This document shows, one piece after another, positions 10,502 through 18,350 of a stretch of DNA of 64,000 nt. A program made the translations under genes and the position numbers. The notes beneath the pieces are model-generated. The model saw only the letters and a list, made by a program, of their open reading frames with translations, had not been told where the DNA came from and did not search any database. Where the stretch lies: positions 34,758 to 98,757 of the forward strand of contig CAZTZE010000009.1 in NCBI GenBank assembly GCA_964618215.1, written 5' to 3'. The first letter of the stretch is position 1; every line of letters begins with the position of its first letter. This DNA comes from CG2-30-58-95 sp964618215. GTDB taxonomy: Bacteria; Chloroflexota; Anaerolineae; Anaerolineales; Villigracilaceae.

Positions 10502-11962
10502 ATGACGCAATCCGATTTATATGCTTTACTCCCGCTCATCGTCCTGACCGGCTGGGCCTGTATCCTCCTGTTGGTGGATTTGTTCATCCCCAAAAATCGC
10601 AAGGGCTGGACGGCGCTGCTGGCCGCCGTCGGCCTGGCCCTCTCGATGGGACTGACCCTCGCCCAATCCGGCAGCGAACTCTCCGCCTTCGGCGGGATGA
10701 TTACACTGGACGGCTTCTCGACCTTCCTCAACGTGCTGTTCCTGGCAACCGGTCTGCTTGGCATCGCCATCGCCTACGGTTACCTCAAGCGCATGGGCCT
10801 CGAACGCGGCGAGTATTATGTCCTGATGCTTTTCAGCATCTCCGGTATGATGCTGATGGCGCAGGCCGCCGACCTGATTGTCATCTTCCTGGCGCTGGAA
10901 CTGCTCTCCATCCCGCTCTACGTGCTGGCCGCCTTCGCCCGCCCGCGCGCCGACTCGGAGGAGGCCGGTCTCAAATACTTCCTGCTCGGCGCATTCGCCA
11001 CCGGTTTCGTCGTCTACGGCATCGCCCTGGTCTTCGGCGCGACGGCTAATACTTCACTGGCTGGCATCGTCTCTGTGGTTAACCTGTCAGCTTCCTTCGT
11101 GGATCTTTACAACCCGACCCTCATGCTGATCGGCGCGGCGCTAATCCTGGTCGGTTTCAGTTTCAAGGTCGCCGCGGTGCCCTTCCACATGTGGACGCCG
11201 GATGTCTACCAGGGCGCGCCGACCCCGGTGACCGGTTTCATGGCCGTCGGCGCGAAAGCCGCTGGATTTGCCGCCCTGCTGCGCGTCTTCGTCACCGCCT
11301 TCCCGTCCCTCGACGTGGACCTGGTCCCGGTGCTGTGGGCGTTGGCCGCGCTGACCATGCTCATCGGCAACCTGGTCGCCATCTCGCAGACCAACATCAA
11401 GCGTATGCTGGCTTATTCCAGCATCGCCCACGCCGGATACATCCTGATGGCCTTCGTCCCGTACGGCCAGCCGCAGGTCATGCCGGACGCGGTCGCTTCG
11501 GCGCTCTTCTATCTGGTCGCCTACGCCCTGACCTCCTTCGGTGCCTGGTCGGTGGTCATTGCGCTGGAAAAACCTGATGCCCAAGGATTGGAGATCAGCG
11601 ATTATGCTGGTCTCGGGCGGCGCAAACCGGCCCTGGCCGCGGCGATGACGATTTTCATGCTCTCGCTGACCGGAATGCCGCCCACGCTGGGGCTGGTGGG
11701 CAAGTTCTACCTGTTCCGCACGGTCATCGAGGGCGGCTTCATCGGCCTGGCGGTCATCGGCGTGCTGACCTCGCTCATTTCGGCATACTACTACCTGCGC
11801 GTGGTGGTGACCATGTACATGCGCGAGGGCGAAGCCCAGATCGAGAGCGAACCCTGGCTGAATTTGACCACGCTGGCCGCGGCCGTCGCCACGGTGGCGC
11901 TGAGTTTCCTGCCTGCCGCGTTGTTCGCGCTGGCCAGCGGGGCAATGCTGAAATTGTTCTGA
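10502..11962 (+). CDS. nuoN: NADH-quinone oxidoreductase subunit N
   Basis: This 486-residue antiporter-like pump subunit is the last gene of the usual nuo order. It has LLALELLSIPLYVLAAF-like helices, KVAAVPFHMWTPDVYQGAPTPVTGF with the pump lysine and KRMLAYSSIAHAGYILM. GGAAGAGAT precedes ATG 10502. A short stretch of this gene (about 11736-11794) is duplicated in a decayed form at 13990-14046, beyond the next gene. Confidence 0.97.
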   Translation: MTQSDLYALLPLIVLTGWACILLLVDLFIPKNRKGWTALLAAVGLALSMGLTLAQSGSELSAFGGMITLDGFSTFLNVLFLATGLLGIAIAYGYLKRMGLERGEYYVLMLFSISGMMLMAQAADLIVIFLALELLSIPLYVLAAFARPRADSEEAGLKYFLLGAFATGFVVYGIALVFGATANTSLAGIVSVVNLSASFVDLYNPTLMLIGAALILVGFSFKVAAVPFHMWTPDVYQGAPTPVTGFMAVGAKAAGFAALLRVFVTAFPSLDVDLVPVLWALAALTMLIGNLVAISQTNIKRMLAYSSIAHAGYILMAFVPYGQPQVMPDAVASALFYLVAYALTSFGAWSVVIALEKPDAQGLEISDYAGLGRRKPALAAAMTIFMLSLTGMPPTLGLVGKFYLFRTVIEGGFIGLAVIGVLTSLISAYYYLRVVVTMYMREGEAQIESEPWLNLTTLAAAVATVALSFLPAALFALASGAMLKLF

Positions 11963-11977
11963 CAAAGGAGATATCTT

Positions 11978-13984
11978 ATGGACAGTTCGATCAAAACCAT
12001 ACTTTCCGGAGTTGTCTTCCTGGTCTTCGCCCTCGCAGCCTGTGCATCCCCGTCTACTTCAACAGGGATTGCACCGCCCCAGTCCCCTTCTGCCACCTTG
12101 CCGCTCTCCACAGACACCCCGCTACCGTCACCCACCCCCACCGCCACCCCCACCCCGCTTTTTCAACTCGAAGGCCCGCTCAACGCATCCAATATCGCCA
12201 ACCTCCAACAGGTTGCACGATTAGGCCAGGGTGATTATGTCGCCCAGGACTGGTCACCTGACAGTCAGTTCGCGGCCCTGGGTAGCGGAGCAGGTGTTTT
12301 TGTCCTGAACGCCACGGATGGCACCCTGTTGTTCAGCGACTTCCCCGGCAACACGCTGGCGCTGGCCTTCAGCGCCGACAGCCAATTCCTGGCAATCACC
12401 ACGGGGACACAGGTCATCGCATACAACCTGCCCAACGGCGAACGGCAATTCAGCCTGGAGCTGGACTTTGTCGCCAATGATCTGGCCTATCGTCTGGGCA
12501 CCTCCGAACTGGTCATCGTCGGCGCGCAGAAAGATATTTTCGGAAACAGCCTGGCCGAGGTCATCGCCCGCGCCCAGGATGGCAATCTGATCAATCAGCG
12601 CAGCGTGGATAAGCAGGTCACCAGCGCCGATTTCGAGATCGCAGAGGATGGCTCGGCGCTGTTCAACTACAGCTATACGCGCGACCAATTTGAGTTTTTC
12701 AATCTCAACGGTCAGCGCATCGGCAGCCTGCCACAGGACTCGCCCAGCAGCATGGCTGAGGCCTTCAACGCCGGCTTCTTCGCCATCTGCAACTATGATG
12801 CCAATTACAAAGCCGGCCCGCTGCAGGTCTATCGCACGAATGGCAGCCTCGTCGCCAGCCTAGACACCGATTTCCAGTATGTTGGTCCCATCTTCATCAG
12901 CCGCGACGGCAGCCGCCTGACTGTCGTGCTGGCTAATCCCTATACTATCCAGCAATACAGTCTGCCGCAGGGAGTATTGCTGTCCACCGCCAGCTTTATC
13001 GGCTATGGGAAACCCAGTCCCGACCTCAGCCGTACTTTCGATGGCAGCGTGATGCGAGATATGGCCGGCGGCGTGGAGCTTGGCGAGGCGATCCAGCTCA
13101 GCCAGAATGTGGGCGAGGCCATCGCCCTCAGCCCAGACCACACCCTGCTTGTCGTTGGATACCAGGGATATGACCCGCAGGGTAATATGCAGGACCTGTG
13201 GGGCGAGGTGATTGACGCGCGCAGCCTGCTTACCCTACGCAGTCTGACTTTCTTACCCGAGAAACCGAATTATCCAACGATAGACCTGTTCACCATCCTG
13301 GCAGATGGCAAGACGCTTGCCCTGCACGCGCAAAAGGACAACCAGGTGCACTTCTGGGATATCATGAACGGCGAGCAGATGGATAGTTTCACCCTCGGCA
13401 TCCCGGCGGTGGTGGTCAGTGTCAGCGCGGATGGCCAGCGCATCCTGGCCGCCGACGGAGAGGGCAATATCGAAATCTGGGAGCGCAGCACGGCCACGCT
13501 CCTGACGAAGATGAGCGGCGTGGACCAGTATATCGGCCCTTACAGCGCCGCCTTCAGCCCAGACGGGCAGACCGCCGCCATGAGCGGCAGCGACGTGATG
13601 GTAATCTGGGATCTTTCCAGCAACAGATCCACGAGAAAGGAAAGCAACGGTCCCATGGCCATCAGCCCGGATGGGAGCCGGCTGGCGCTGCGCCTGGGCA
13701 ATGACTCGCGCTTCGCCTTGTACGATCTGCCGACGCGCAATCTCGCCGCTGAATGGGATTATCATGGTATTGTGGACGACCTGGCATTCAGCCTGGATGG
13801 GGATGTGTTGATCCTGAACGATGTCGGTCACATGGCGTTTCTGGGACCGCTCGACGGCCAGGCATTGTTCACCTTGCCTTACGACGCGCTGCGATTTACC
13901 CTGTCTGCGGATGGATTCCTGCTTGCCACCACCAGCTACGACGGCACGGTGCGCCTGTGGGGCCTGCCAACGTCCGCGCCATGA
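11978..13984 (+). CDS. WD40-like beta-propeller lipoprotein
   Basis: This 668-residue exported protein has a lipoprotein signal (hydrophobic stretch ending LALAAC, cysteine about residue 22), a Pro/Ser/Thr-rich linker (about 25-60), then a long region of WD40-type repeats with units such as DWSPDSQFAALGS, AFSPDGQTAAMSG and SYDGTVRLWGLP. It probably forms one or two beta-propellers outside the cell and binds a partner rather than acting as an enzyme. AAAGGAGAT precedes the ATG and the gap to nuoN is 15 bases, so it is likely co-transcribed with complex I. No member of complex I is known to me that resembles it. Confidence 0.8.
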   Translation: MDSSIKTILSGVVFLVFALAACASPSTSTGIAPPQSPSATLPLSTDTPLPSPTPTATPTPLFQLEGPLNASNIANLQQVARLGQGDYVAQDWSPDSQFAALGSGAGVFVLNATDGTLLFSDFPGNTLALAFSADSQFLAITTGTQVIAYNLPNGERQFSLELDFVANDLAYRLGTSELVIVGAQKDIFGNSLAEVIARAQDGNLINQRSVDKQVTSADFEIAEDGSALFNYSYTRDQFEFFNLNGQRIGSLPQDSPSSMAEAFNAGFFAICNYDANYKAGPLQVYRTNGSLVASLDTDFQYVGPIFISRDGSRLTVVLANPYTIQQYSLPQGVLLSTASFIGYGKPSPDLSRTFDGSVMRDMAGGVELGEAIQLSQNVGEAIALSPDHTLLVVGYQGYDPQGNMQDLWGEVIDARSLLTLRSLTFLPEKPNYPTIDLFTILADGKTLALHAQKDNQVHFWDIMNGEQMDSFTLGIPAVVVSVSADGQRILAADGEGNIEIWERSTATLLTKMSGVDQYIGPYSAAFSPDGQTAAMSGSDVMVIWDLSSNRSTRKESNGPMAISPDGSRLALRLGNDSRFALYDLPTRNLAAEWDYHGIVDDLAFSLDGDVLILNDVGHMAFLGPLDGQALFTLPYDALRFTLSADGFLLATTSYDGTVRLWGLPTSAP

Positions 13985-13989
13985 TGCGC

Positions 13990-14046
13990 GCTTCTTGGCC
14001 TGGCGGTCATCGTGCTTACCTCGCTCATTTCTGCGTGATACTATAC
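13990..14046 (+). pseudogene. Relic of nuoN
   Basis: These bases align with nuoN 11736-11794. Shared blocks are GCTTC, GGCCTGGCGGTCATC, then GTGCT, ACCTCGCTCATTTC and a TACTA-rich end, with two small deletions that break the frame. It is a degraded copy of an internal nuoN segment left beyond the lipoprotein gene. Confidence 0.8.
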
Positions 14047-14275
14047 TGAGCACGGTCACTTTCTGCGCTTTTTCTTCGCGTACACTTCGACACCGTTCGT
14101 GCCGCGAACAACGGCGGCACGCCGGTGCGAGACGGCAGGCTCAGTGCAGGCTTCGCGGGCTTTGCGGTTCGATTTTGACGTTTCTCCAAACGTACAAAAC
14201 CGCAATTTGCGCCCGCTGGCGGTATATGATGGCCCGTGGACGTTCACGGTAGAAATCCAGATATCAAACGATCAT
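14047..14275. other. Spacer without a supported gene
   Basis: Between the nuoN relic and the thrS end I see no gene I can support. A 63-codon minus-strand frame (14056-14247, ending YAKKKRRK) has no ribosome binding site and no family I recognise. Both thrS and the upstream lipoprotein gene run towards this spacer, so it may hold terminators, but no clear hairpin with a T-run is seen. Confidence 0.4.
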
Positions 14276-16087
14276 CTAAAGCTCACTCGACCGTTTTGCG
14301 ATCCGCTCCTTCGCCCGCGCCGTGAACTCCGCCAGCGGAATGTTGTTCTGCTGACTGCCATCCCGCACGCGTAAGGAAACCTGCCCCGCGTTCATTTCAT
14401 TTTCGCCGACGACCAGCATGTAAGGCACTTTCATCAGTTGGGCATCGCGGATCTTGGCGTTCATCCGCTGCGCGCCCACGTCCGCGCTGGCGCGGACGCC
14501 CTGCTCGCGCAGCTGGCTGACGATCTGCTCCGCGTACTCGTTCTGGTTGTCAGTGATCGGGATGACGCGGACGTGTTCGGGCGAGAGCCAGACCGGGAAA
14601 TTACCGGCGTAATGTTCGAGCAGGAAACCGATCATGCGCTCGTGGGTGCTGAGCGGGGCGCGGTGGATGCACAGCGGCGTCTCCTCGACCCCTTCTTTAT
14701 TCGTAAAGACCAGGTTAAAACGCCCCGGCACGGCGAAATCCACCTGATTCGTTGCCAGCGAGAACTCCTTGCCGATGGCGCTCCAGACCTGTCCGTCAAT
14801 TTTTGGGCCATAGAAGGCGGCCTCGTTGGCAGCCTCTACGAACGGCACGCCGCCATTTGTCATGGCGCGCCGCACCATGTCTTCCGTCTTGAGCCACAGG
14901 CGCTCGTTGTCCACATATTTTTTGCCCAGGCCTTCCTTGCCGTGCAGGGACAGGCGCATGACGAATTTACTAATGCCGAACAGGTCGAGATATTTGCGAT
15001 ACAGTTCGATGACTGCCATGAACTCCTGTTCAAACTGTTCCTCGGAGCAATAGATGTGGGCGTCGTTCATCTGCATCGAGCGGACACGCATCAGGCCGAA
15101 GAGCTCGCCCGATTTCTCGTAGCGGTAGCAGGTCCCGTACTCAGCCAGGCGGATGGGCAAGTCGCGGTAGGAGCGCGGTTTGGAACCGTAAATCTTGTGG
15201 TGCATCGGGCAGTTCATCGGCTTGATGTAATACTTGACGCCTTCGATTTCCATCGGCGGATACATGGACTCGGCATAGTAAGGCAGGTTACCGGAATGCA
15301 GGAACAGGTCTTCCTTGGCCAGGTGCGGGGTGCGGACCCGGAGGTAGCCGGCCTTTTCCTCTAACTCTTTCGCCAGCCGCTCCAGTTCCTCGATGATCAC
15401 GCCGCCGCGCGGCAGCCAGAGCGGCAGGCCGGGACCGACTTCTTCATCGAAGACGAAGATCTCCTGTTCCCTGCCCAGTTTGCGATGGTCACGCGCTTTG
15501 GCTTCTGCGAGCATTTTCAGATATTGCTTCAATTCATCCGGCGTGCGCCAGGCGGTGCCGTAGAGACGCGTCAGCATCTTGTTGTCCTCGTCGCCGCGCC
15601 AGTAGGCCCCGGCGATGGACATCAGTTTGAAAGCCGCCGGGTTGATTTTACGCGTCGACTCGACGTGCGGGCCGCGGCACAAGTCGGTAAACGTGTCGTG
15701 CTGATAAATCGAGAGTTCCGGCTTTTCAGCCAGCGGCTCCCCGTACTCGTCGAAGGCGCCTTTTTCCAGACCCTCGATCAATTCCAATTTGTAAGACTGG
15801 TCTTTGAAAATCTGGCGGGCTTCCTCGGCGGAAATAACCTTTTTCTGGAAAGCATGGCCTCCAGCAATGATCTGGCGCATCCGTTTTTCGATCTTCTCCA
15901 AGTCTTCGAGCGCGATGGGTTGCGGCAGTTCGAAGTCGTAATAGAAACCATTTTCGACCGGCGGGCCGATGGTGTATTTGGCCTCCGGGAACATCTCGAC
16001 CACCGCCTGCGCCATGACGTGCGCCGCCGAGTGGCGGATGCGGTAGAGATCAGAGTCTTCGTAACGTTGCTGTACTTCTTCTGGCAT
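14276..16087 (-). CDS. thrS: Threonine-tRNA ligase (no TGS domain)
   Basis: This 603-residue class II synthetase charges tRNA-Thr. The editing domain is present (RHSAAH with H19 and H23, and CRGPH), as are the zinc-site region IKPMNCPMHHKIYGS, motif 2 (RYEKSGE), motif 3 (HRAPLSTHERMIGFLLEHYAG) and the HGTP anticodon domain. The usual N-terminal TGS domain (about 60 residues) is absent: ATG at 16087 follows AAAGGAGG by six bases, and the editing domain begins within 20 residues. A T-box leader with terminator lies upstream, so expression should respond to uncharged tRNA-Thr. Confidence 0.96.
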   Translation of the reverse strand: MPEEVQQRYEDSDLYRIRHSAAHVMAQAVVEMFPEAKYTIGPPVENGFYYDFELPQPIALEDLEKIEKRMRQIIAGGHAFQKKVISAEEARQIFKDQSYKLELIEGLEKGAFDEYGEPLAEKPELSIYQHDTFTDLCRGPHVESTRKINPAAFKLMSIAGAYWRGDEDNKMLTRLYGTAWRTPDELKQYLKMLAEAKARDHRKLGREQEIFVFDEEVGPGLPLWLPRGGVIIEELERLAKELEEKAGYLRVRTPHLAKEDLFLHSGNLPYYAESMYPPMEIEGVKYYIKPMNCPMHHKIYGSKPRSYRDLPIRLAEYGTCYRYEKSGELFGLMRVRSMQMNDAHIYCSEEQFEQEFMAVIELYRKYLDLFGISKFVMRLSLHGKEGLGKKYVDNERLWLKTEDMVRRAMTNGGVPFVEAANEAAFYGPKIDGQVWSAIGKEFSLATNQVDFAVPGRFNLVFTNKEGVEETPLCIHRAPLSTHERMIGFLLEHYAGNFPVWLSPEHVRVIPITDNQNEYAEQIVSQLREQGVRASADVGAQRMNAKIRDAQLMKVPYMLVVGENEMNAGQVSLRVRDGSQQNNIPLAEFTARAKERIAKRSSEL

Positions 16088-16102
16088 GGCTGCCTCCTTT
16101 TT

Positions 16103-16159
16103 CACCACAGAGCGCACAGAGAAATATTTTCTCGGTGGTCTCCGTGATCTCTGTGGTAA
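16103..16159. repeat. ACCACAGAG-type palindrome in the thrS leader
   Basis: CACCACAGAG and CTCTGTGGTAA form the two ends of a 57-base inverted repeat with inner GCACAGAGA and TCTCCGTGA words. It lies between the T-box terminator and the thrS ribosome binding site. Relatives are at 22341, 25698, 34546 and 45333. Confidence 0.85.
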
Positions 16160-16194
16160 TAAAAATCTCTCGCCCAATTCCGGGGCGAGAGATT
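16159..16194 (-). terminator. T-box intrinsic terminator of thrS
   Basis: On the minus strand AATCTCTCGCCC pairs perfectly with GGGCGAGAGATT (12 base pairs) and is followed by TTTTTATT. This is the off-state hairpin of the T-box. Confidence 0.93.
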
Positions 16195-16224
16195 GCTCAC
16201 GCGGTTCCACCCGATTTATGTCAC

Positions 16225-16280
16225 AGACCCTAAAGGTCTTCACGAAGCACCCCCGAAGGGTGCCGAGACCTTTAGGGTCT
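16225..16280. repeat. AGACCCTAAAGGTCT palindrome inside the T-box
   Basis: AGACCCTAAAGGTCT and AGACCTTTAGGGTCT bound a 56-base inverted repeat with an inner GCACCC/GGGTGC stem. The same word, GAGACCCTAAAGGTCTCG, occurs at 60038-60055. Confidence 0.88.
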
Positions 16281-16328
16281 CACCCGACATATCTCTAAAC
16301 CGATAACGGGGTCAACCGTTTCCCTTAC

Positions 16329-16360
16329 TGGTCACTGAACACTGATAACTGTTCACTGAT
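16329..16360. repeat. CAGTGAA-word heptamer repeat inside the T-box leader
   Basis: Read on the minus strand the words are ATCAGTGAACAGTTATCAG then TGTTCAGTGACCAG, the same kind of words as at 6324 and 34220. It sits between T-box stem I and the stem III region. Confidence 0.85.
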
Positions 16361-16474
16361 TTTCAAGGTCACGCTCGCGGGTGGTTTTCAGTGACTGTTT
16401 CTGGAAGAGACTCTCAATCACTGGCCTCTTCTCCCTGTCAGAACGTTTGCCACGTACTCGTCCCGTTCATCGCG

Positions 16475-16513
16475 TTACTTGTTTACTTGTTTACTTGTTT
16501 ACTTGTTCACTTG
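16475..16513. repeat. Octamer tandem repeat next to tRNA-Val
   Basis: Four perfect copies of TTACTTGT are followed by TCACTTG, all in exact 8-base phase, five bases from the 3' end of tRNA-Val. No inverted arm is seen. Confidence 0.93.
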
Positions 16514-16518
16514 CCCAG

Positions 16519-16592
16519 TGGGCGGAATAGGGCTCGAACCTACGACCTCACGGATGTCAACCGTGTGCTCTAACCAACTGAGCTACCCGCCC
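16519..16592 (-). tRNA. tRNA-Val(GAC)
   Basis: A full cloverleaf can be drawn on the minus strand: acceptor GGGCGGG with TCCGCCC (one G-U pair), D arm GCTC/GAGC, anticodon arm CACGG-TTGACAT-CCGTG with anticodon GAC, T arm GTAGG-TTCGAGC-CCTAT, discriminator A. The 3' CCA is not encoded. Confidence 0.95.
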
Positions 16593-16606
16593 GGATAGTG
16601 AGGCAT

Positions 16607-16635
16607 ATTATACCCAGTAATTATTAAAACGACAA
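16607..16635 (-). promoter_or_regulatory. Promoter of tRNA-Val
   Basis: On the minus strand TTGTCG (16635-16630) and TATAAT (16612-16607) are 17 bases apart; the tRNA starts 14 bases after the -10 box. Confidence 0.75.
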
Positions 16636-16672
16636 TGCTCGCCTAAAGACGACTTCTAGTCGCCGGGCAGAG

Positions 16673-16700
16673 GAAAAAGAAGCTCCCCTTCCGGGGAACC
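16673..16700 (-). terminator. Terminator of the small gene at 16785
   Basis: On the minus strand TTCCCC-GGAA-GGGGAG is followed by CTTCTTTTTCC. It lies about 85 bases after the stop of the 64-residue gene and just before the tRNA-Val promoter. Confidence 0.75.
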
Positions 16701-16724
16701 TTGGTTCTCAAACCTTTATGCCGA

Positions 16725-16766
16725 GTGCGTCGAATAGGTGCTGTGCGCAGCACCTACTCGGTGCAC
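16725..16766. repeat. Full palindromic copy of the ACCGAGTAGG repeat
   Basis: GTGC, then TCGAATAGGTGCTG, then CGCAGCACCTACTCGG and GCAC form a near-perfect 42-base inverted repeat. The coding copies at 2014, 26713 and 31272 correspond to one arm of this element. Confidence 0.85.
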
Positions 16767-16784
16767 TTGGTAAGCCTTCGGCTG

Positions 16785-16979
16785 CTATGTCTTCTTCAGC
16801 ACCGGCAGGCCATTGACTGTTTCACTAACTTTGTAGCCCTGAGGCACAGCCTCCAATACGCCCGCTTTCTTCTCCTTGGCGAAGAAGTAGAGCGTCTGGG
16901 TTTTACCTGTCTTCGTTGTGGTCGCCTTGGCGTGCAAGAAGTAGATGACGCCGCGTTTATTGGTATAACTGAATGCCAT
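16785..16979 (-). CDS. Conserved small protein (MAFSYTNKRG family)
   Basis: This 64-residue protein begins MAFSYTNKRGVIYFLHAKAT and ends EAVPQGYKVSETVNGLPVLKK. I recall close relatives of this sequence as uncharacterised small proteins in archaea and bacteria, but not a function. It is rich in Lys, Tyr and Thr, has no signal or membrane segment, and appears all-beta. GGAGG lies five bases before the ATG at 16979, and a terminator follows. A separate transcription unit is likely. Confidence 0.75.
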   Translation of the reverse strand: MAFSYTNKRGVIYFLHAKATTTKTGKTQTLYFFAKEKKAGVLEAVPQGYKVSETVNGLPVLKKT

Positions 16980-17092
16980 ATGAACCTCCATTTCAGCGCA
17001 AGCCCTGAGCTGATCTTTCGAGCACAGGTGGATGAGATAGTTCCATTATACAGCAATTGGGCAGGCTGACAATATCCATTTTGCGCCCGGAT

Positions 17093-17152
17093 TTCGGAAG
17101 TCTTAAGAAGACTCTCCAATCTAAGCGCTTTAAGGCAGACTTCCGAAGTCTC
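17093..17152. repeat. TTCGGAAGTCT inverted repeat upstream of the sortase gene
   Basis: TTCGGAAGTCT and AGACTTCCGAAGTCT face each other about 35 bases apart, with AAGACT words between. The same words occur at 25290 and 60420. Confidence 0.8.
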
Positions 17153-17173
17153 TAAACGGCGCAGCAGGTGCGG

Positions 17174-17179
17174 TATAAT
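17174..17179 (+). promoter_or_regulatory. -10 box of a probably leaderless sortase mRNA
   Basis: TATAAT ends eight bases before the GTG start at 17188, so transcription would begin about at the start codon. No ribosome binding site is present between them, and no good -35 box is seen. Confidence 0.65.
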
Positions 17180-17187
17180 CCCCGCCT

Positions 17188-18102
17188 GTGAGCAAGCCAA
17201 AATTGCCCGAAGAACTCTCGGAACAGGAACTGCGTCGCCTGCTGCTGGATAAACGGCGTGTCGCCCGCCGGCAGCGACTGGAACGCTTCCGCCGCACCGG
17301 CCGGGCGGTGCTGCTGGCTCCTGACCTGCCGCCAGCCGCTCTCGAAGAGTGGCGAACAAGCCCGCTGGACGAGACGCCGAAAGAAAGCCTGCTTCCTGAA
17401 TCGGCCAGGTCCCCGCGCCGCCGCTGGATGGACCGTATCCTGCTGGTTGTCGAGATCCTGGCTGTGCTGGGACTGGCCGGCATCCTGTTCAATGGGATGG
17501 GTTTACTGCGCACATTGAATCAAGAGGTGGCTGCCGCTCTGCAACAGCCGACGCTCTCGCCCACACCGCTCATCACGGCAGTCGTCCTGCCTTCCGGCCA
17601 TACGCCGCCCACTTCGCACGGCGGCGCGCAACCCAACGAGGCCGAGATACCCGAACACCTGCGCCCGCTGGTGCAGTCGTTGGCCAACCTGCCCATCCCT
17701 ACGCCCGGCCCAGAGCAGGCGATACGCATACAGATCCCAGCTATCCAGGTGGATGCCCCTGTCGTTCAGGGCGTTGGCTGGGACCAGTTGAAGAAGGGCG
17801 TCGGCCAGTATATTGGTTCAGCTAACCCTGGTCAAACAGGTAACCTGGTGCTTTCTGGGCACAACGATGTTTATGGAGAAGTATTCAGAAGGCTGGATGA
17901 ACTCGAACCCGGAGATACTATTATTATATTCACCATAAACCGGCAATATGTGTATATCGTCAGCGGCAGCCAGATCGTCGAGCCGACCCAGGTCGAGGTC
18001 ATGGCGCCGACCAGCGACCCGACCCTCACATTGATTTCCTGTTATCCTTATTTGATTGACAACAAACGTATCGTTGTCTTCGCAAAACTTCAAAAGCCGT
18101 AG
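17188..18102 (+). CDS. Membrane-anchored sortase
   Basis: This 304-residue protein has a charged cytoplasmic region (1-80), one membrane helix (about 82-104), a Pro-rich linker and a C-terminal sortase domain (about 175-302). The catalytic triad can be placed at H225 (LSGHND), C285 (TLISCYPY) and R294 (NKRIVVF). It resembles class D or E sortases, which cleave a sorting signal and transfer the protein to an amine. Outside monoderms, sortases of this kind are common in Chloroflexota with unknown substrates; no sorting-signal protein is next to it. The start is GTG at 17188. An 8-base gap separates it from the next small gene. Confidence 0.9.
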   Translation: MSKPKLPEELSEQELRRLLLDKRRVARRQRLERFRRTGRAVLLAPDLPPAALEEWRTSPLDETPKESLLPESARSPRRRWMDRILLVVEILAVLGLAGILFNGMGLLRTLNQEVAAALQQPTLSPTPLITAVVLPSGHTPPTSHGGAQPNEAEIPEHLRPLVQSLANLPIPTPGPEQAIRIQIPAIQVDAPVVQGVGWDQLKKGVGQYIGSANPGQTGNLVLSGHNDVYGEVFRRLDELEPGDTIIIFTINRQYVYIVSGSQIVEPTQVEVMAPTSDPTLTLISCYPYLIDNKRIVVFAKLQKP

Positions 18103-18110
18103 GAGAACCC

Positions 18111-18311
18111 ATGAGCAAGAAAAGTAAACGTCAAGCCAACCGGCCCACATCCGCCTCAGCTTCTTTGTCCGGCAGGACGGAATTCAACCCGGATTACAGC
18201 ATCGTCAAGCGTGAATTGAAGCGCATCGGCGTTCTGGCCGGTTCGTTCCTTATCATTCTTATCCTCCTGGCCCTCTTCCAGAACCAAATTCTTGCCCTCT
18301 TCCTGCCGTAG
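18111..18311 (+). CDS. Small single-pass membrane protein
   Basis: This 66-residue protein has a basic N-terminus (SKKSKRQANRP), a soluble stretch with NPDYSIVKRELKRIGVL, and one C-terminal helix (about 41-63, GSFLIILILLALFQNQILALF). AGGAGAACCC precedes the ATG, and the gene follows the sortase by eight bases, so the two are probably one operon. I do not recognise a named family. Confidence 0.7.
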   Translation: MSKKSKRQANRPTSASASLSGRTEFNPDYSIVKRELKRIGVLAGSFLIILILLALFQNQILALFLP

Positions 18312-18350
18312 GCCTACTCGGAAGTAGGAGCTGACAACCGAGTTTCGCCG

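Larger units (their letters stand above)
16195..16440 (-). promoter_or_regulatory. T-box riboswitch (tRNA-Thr sensing) upstream of thrS
   Basis: The T-box sequence GGGTGGAACCGCG (complement of 16200-16212) sits just before the terminator and can pair into the antiterminator with the uncharged tRNA end. The leader starts with GACAGGGAGAAGAG-like bases typical of stem I, and a candidate Thr specifier ACC lies in GCGTGACCTTG (minus strand, near 16367). A heptamer repeat (16329-16360) lies between stem I and the core. Before the T-box sequence, TATGTC and GACATA flank a long palindrome (16225-16280), giving an extended stem III. The T-box is certain; the specifier assignment is a guess. Confidence 0.92.

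Noticed and set aside
14056..14247. 63-codon minus-strand frame in the thrS downstream spacer
   Set aside because: It has no ribosome binding site and no family I recognise; it may be chance or a decayed gene.
14438..15364. Long plus-strand open frame opposite thrS (308 codons)
   Set aside because: It is an antisense shadow of a well-supported thrS, with no ribosome binding site and no recognisable protein features.
16701..17069. Plus-strand frame of 122 codons across the small gene at 16785
   Set aside because: It runs through a repeat and opposite the better supported 64-residue gene, which has its own GGAGG and terminator.
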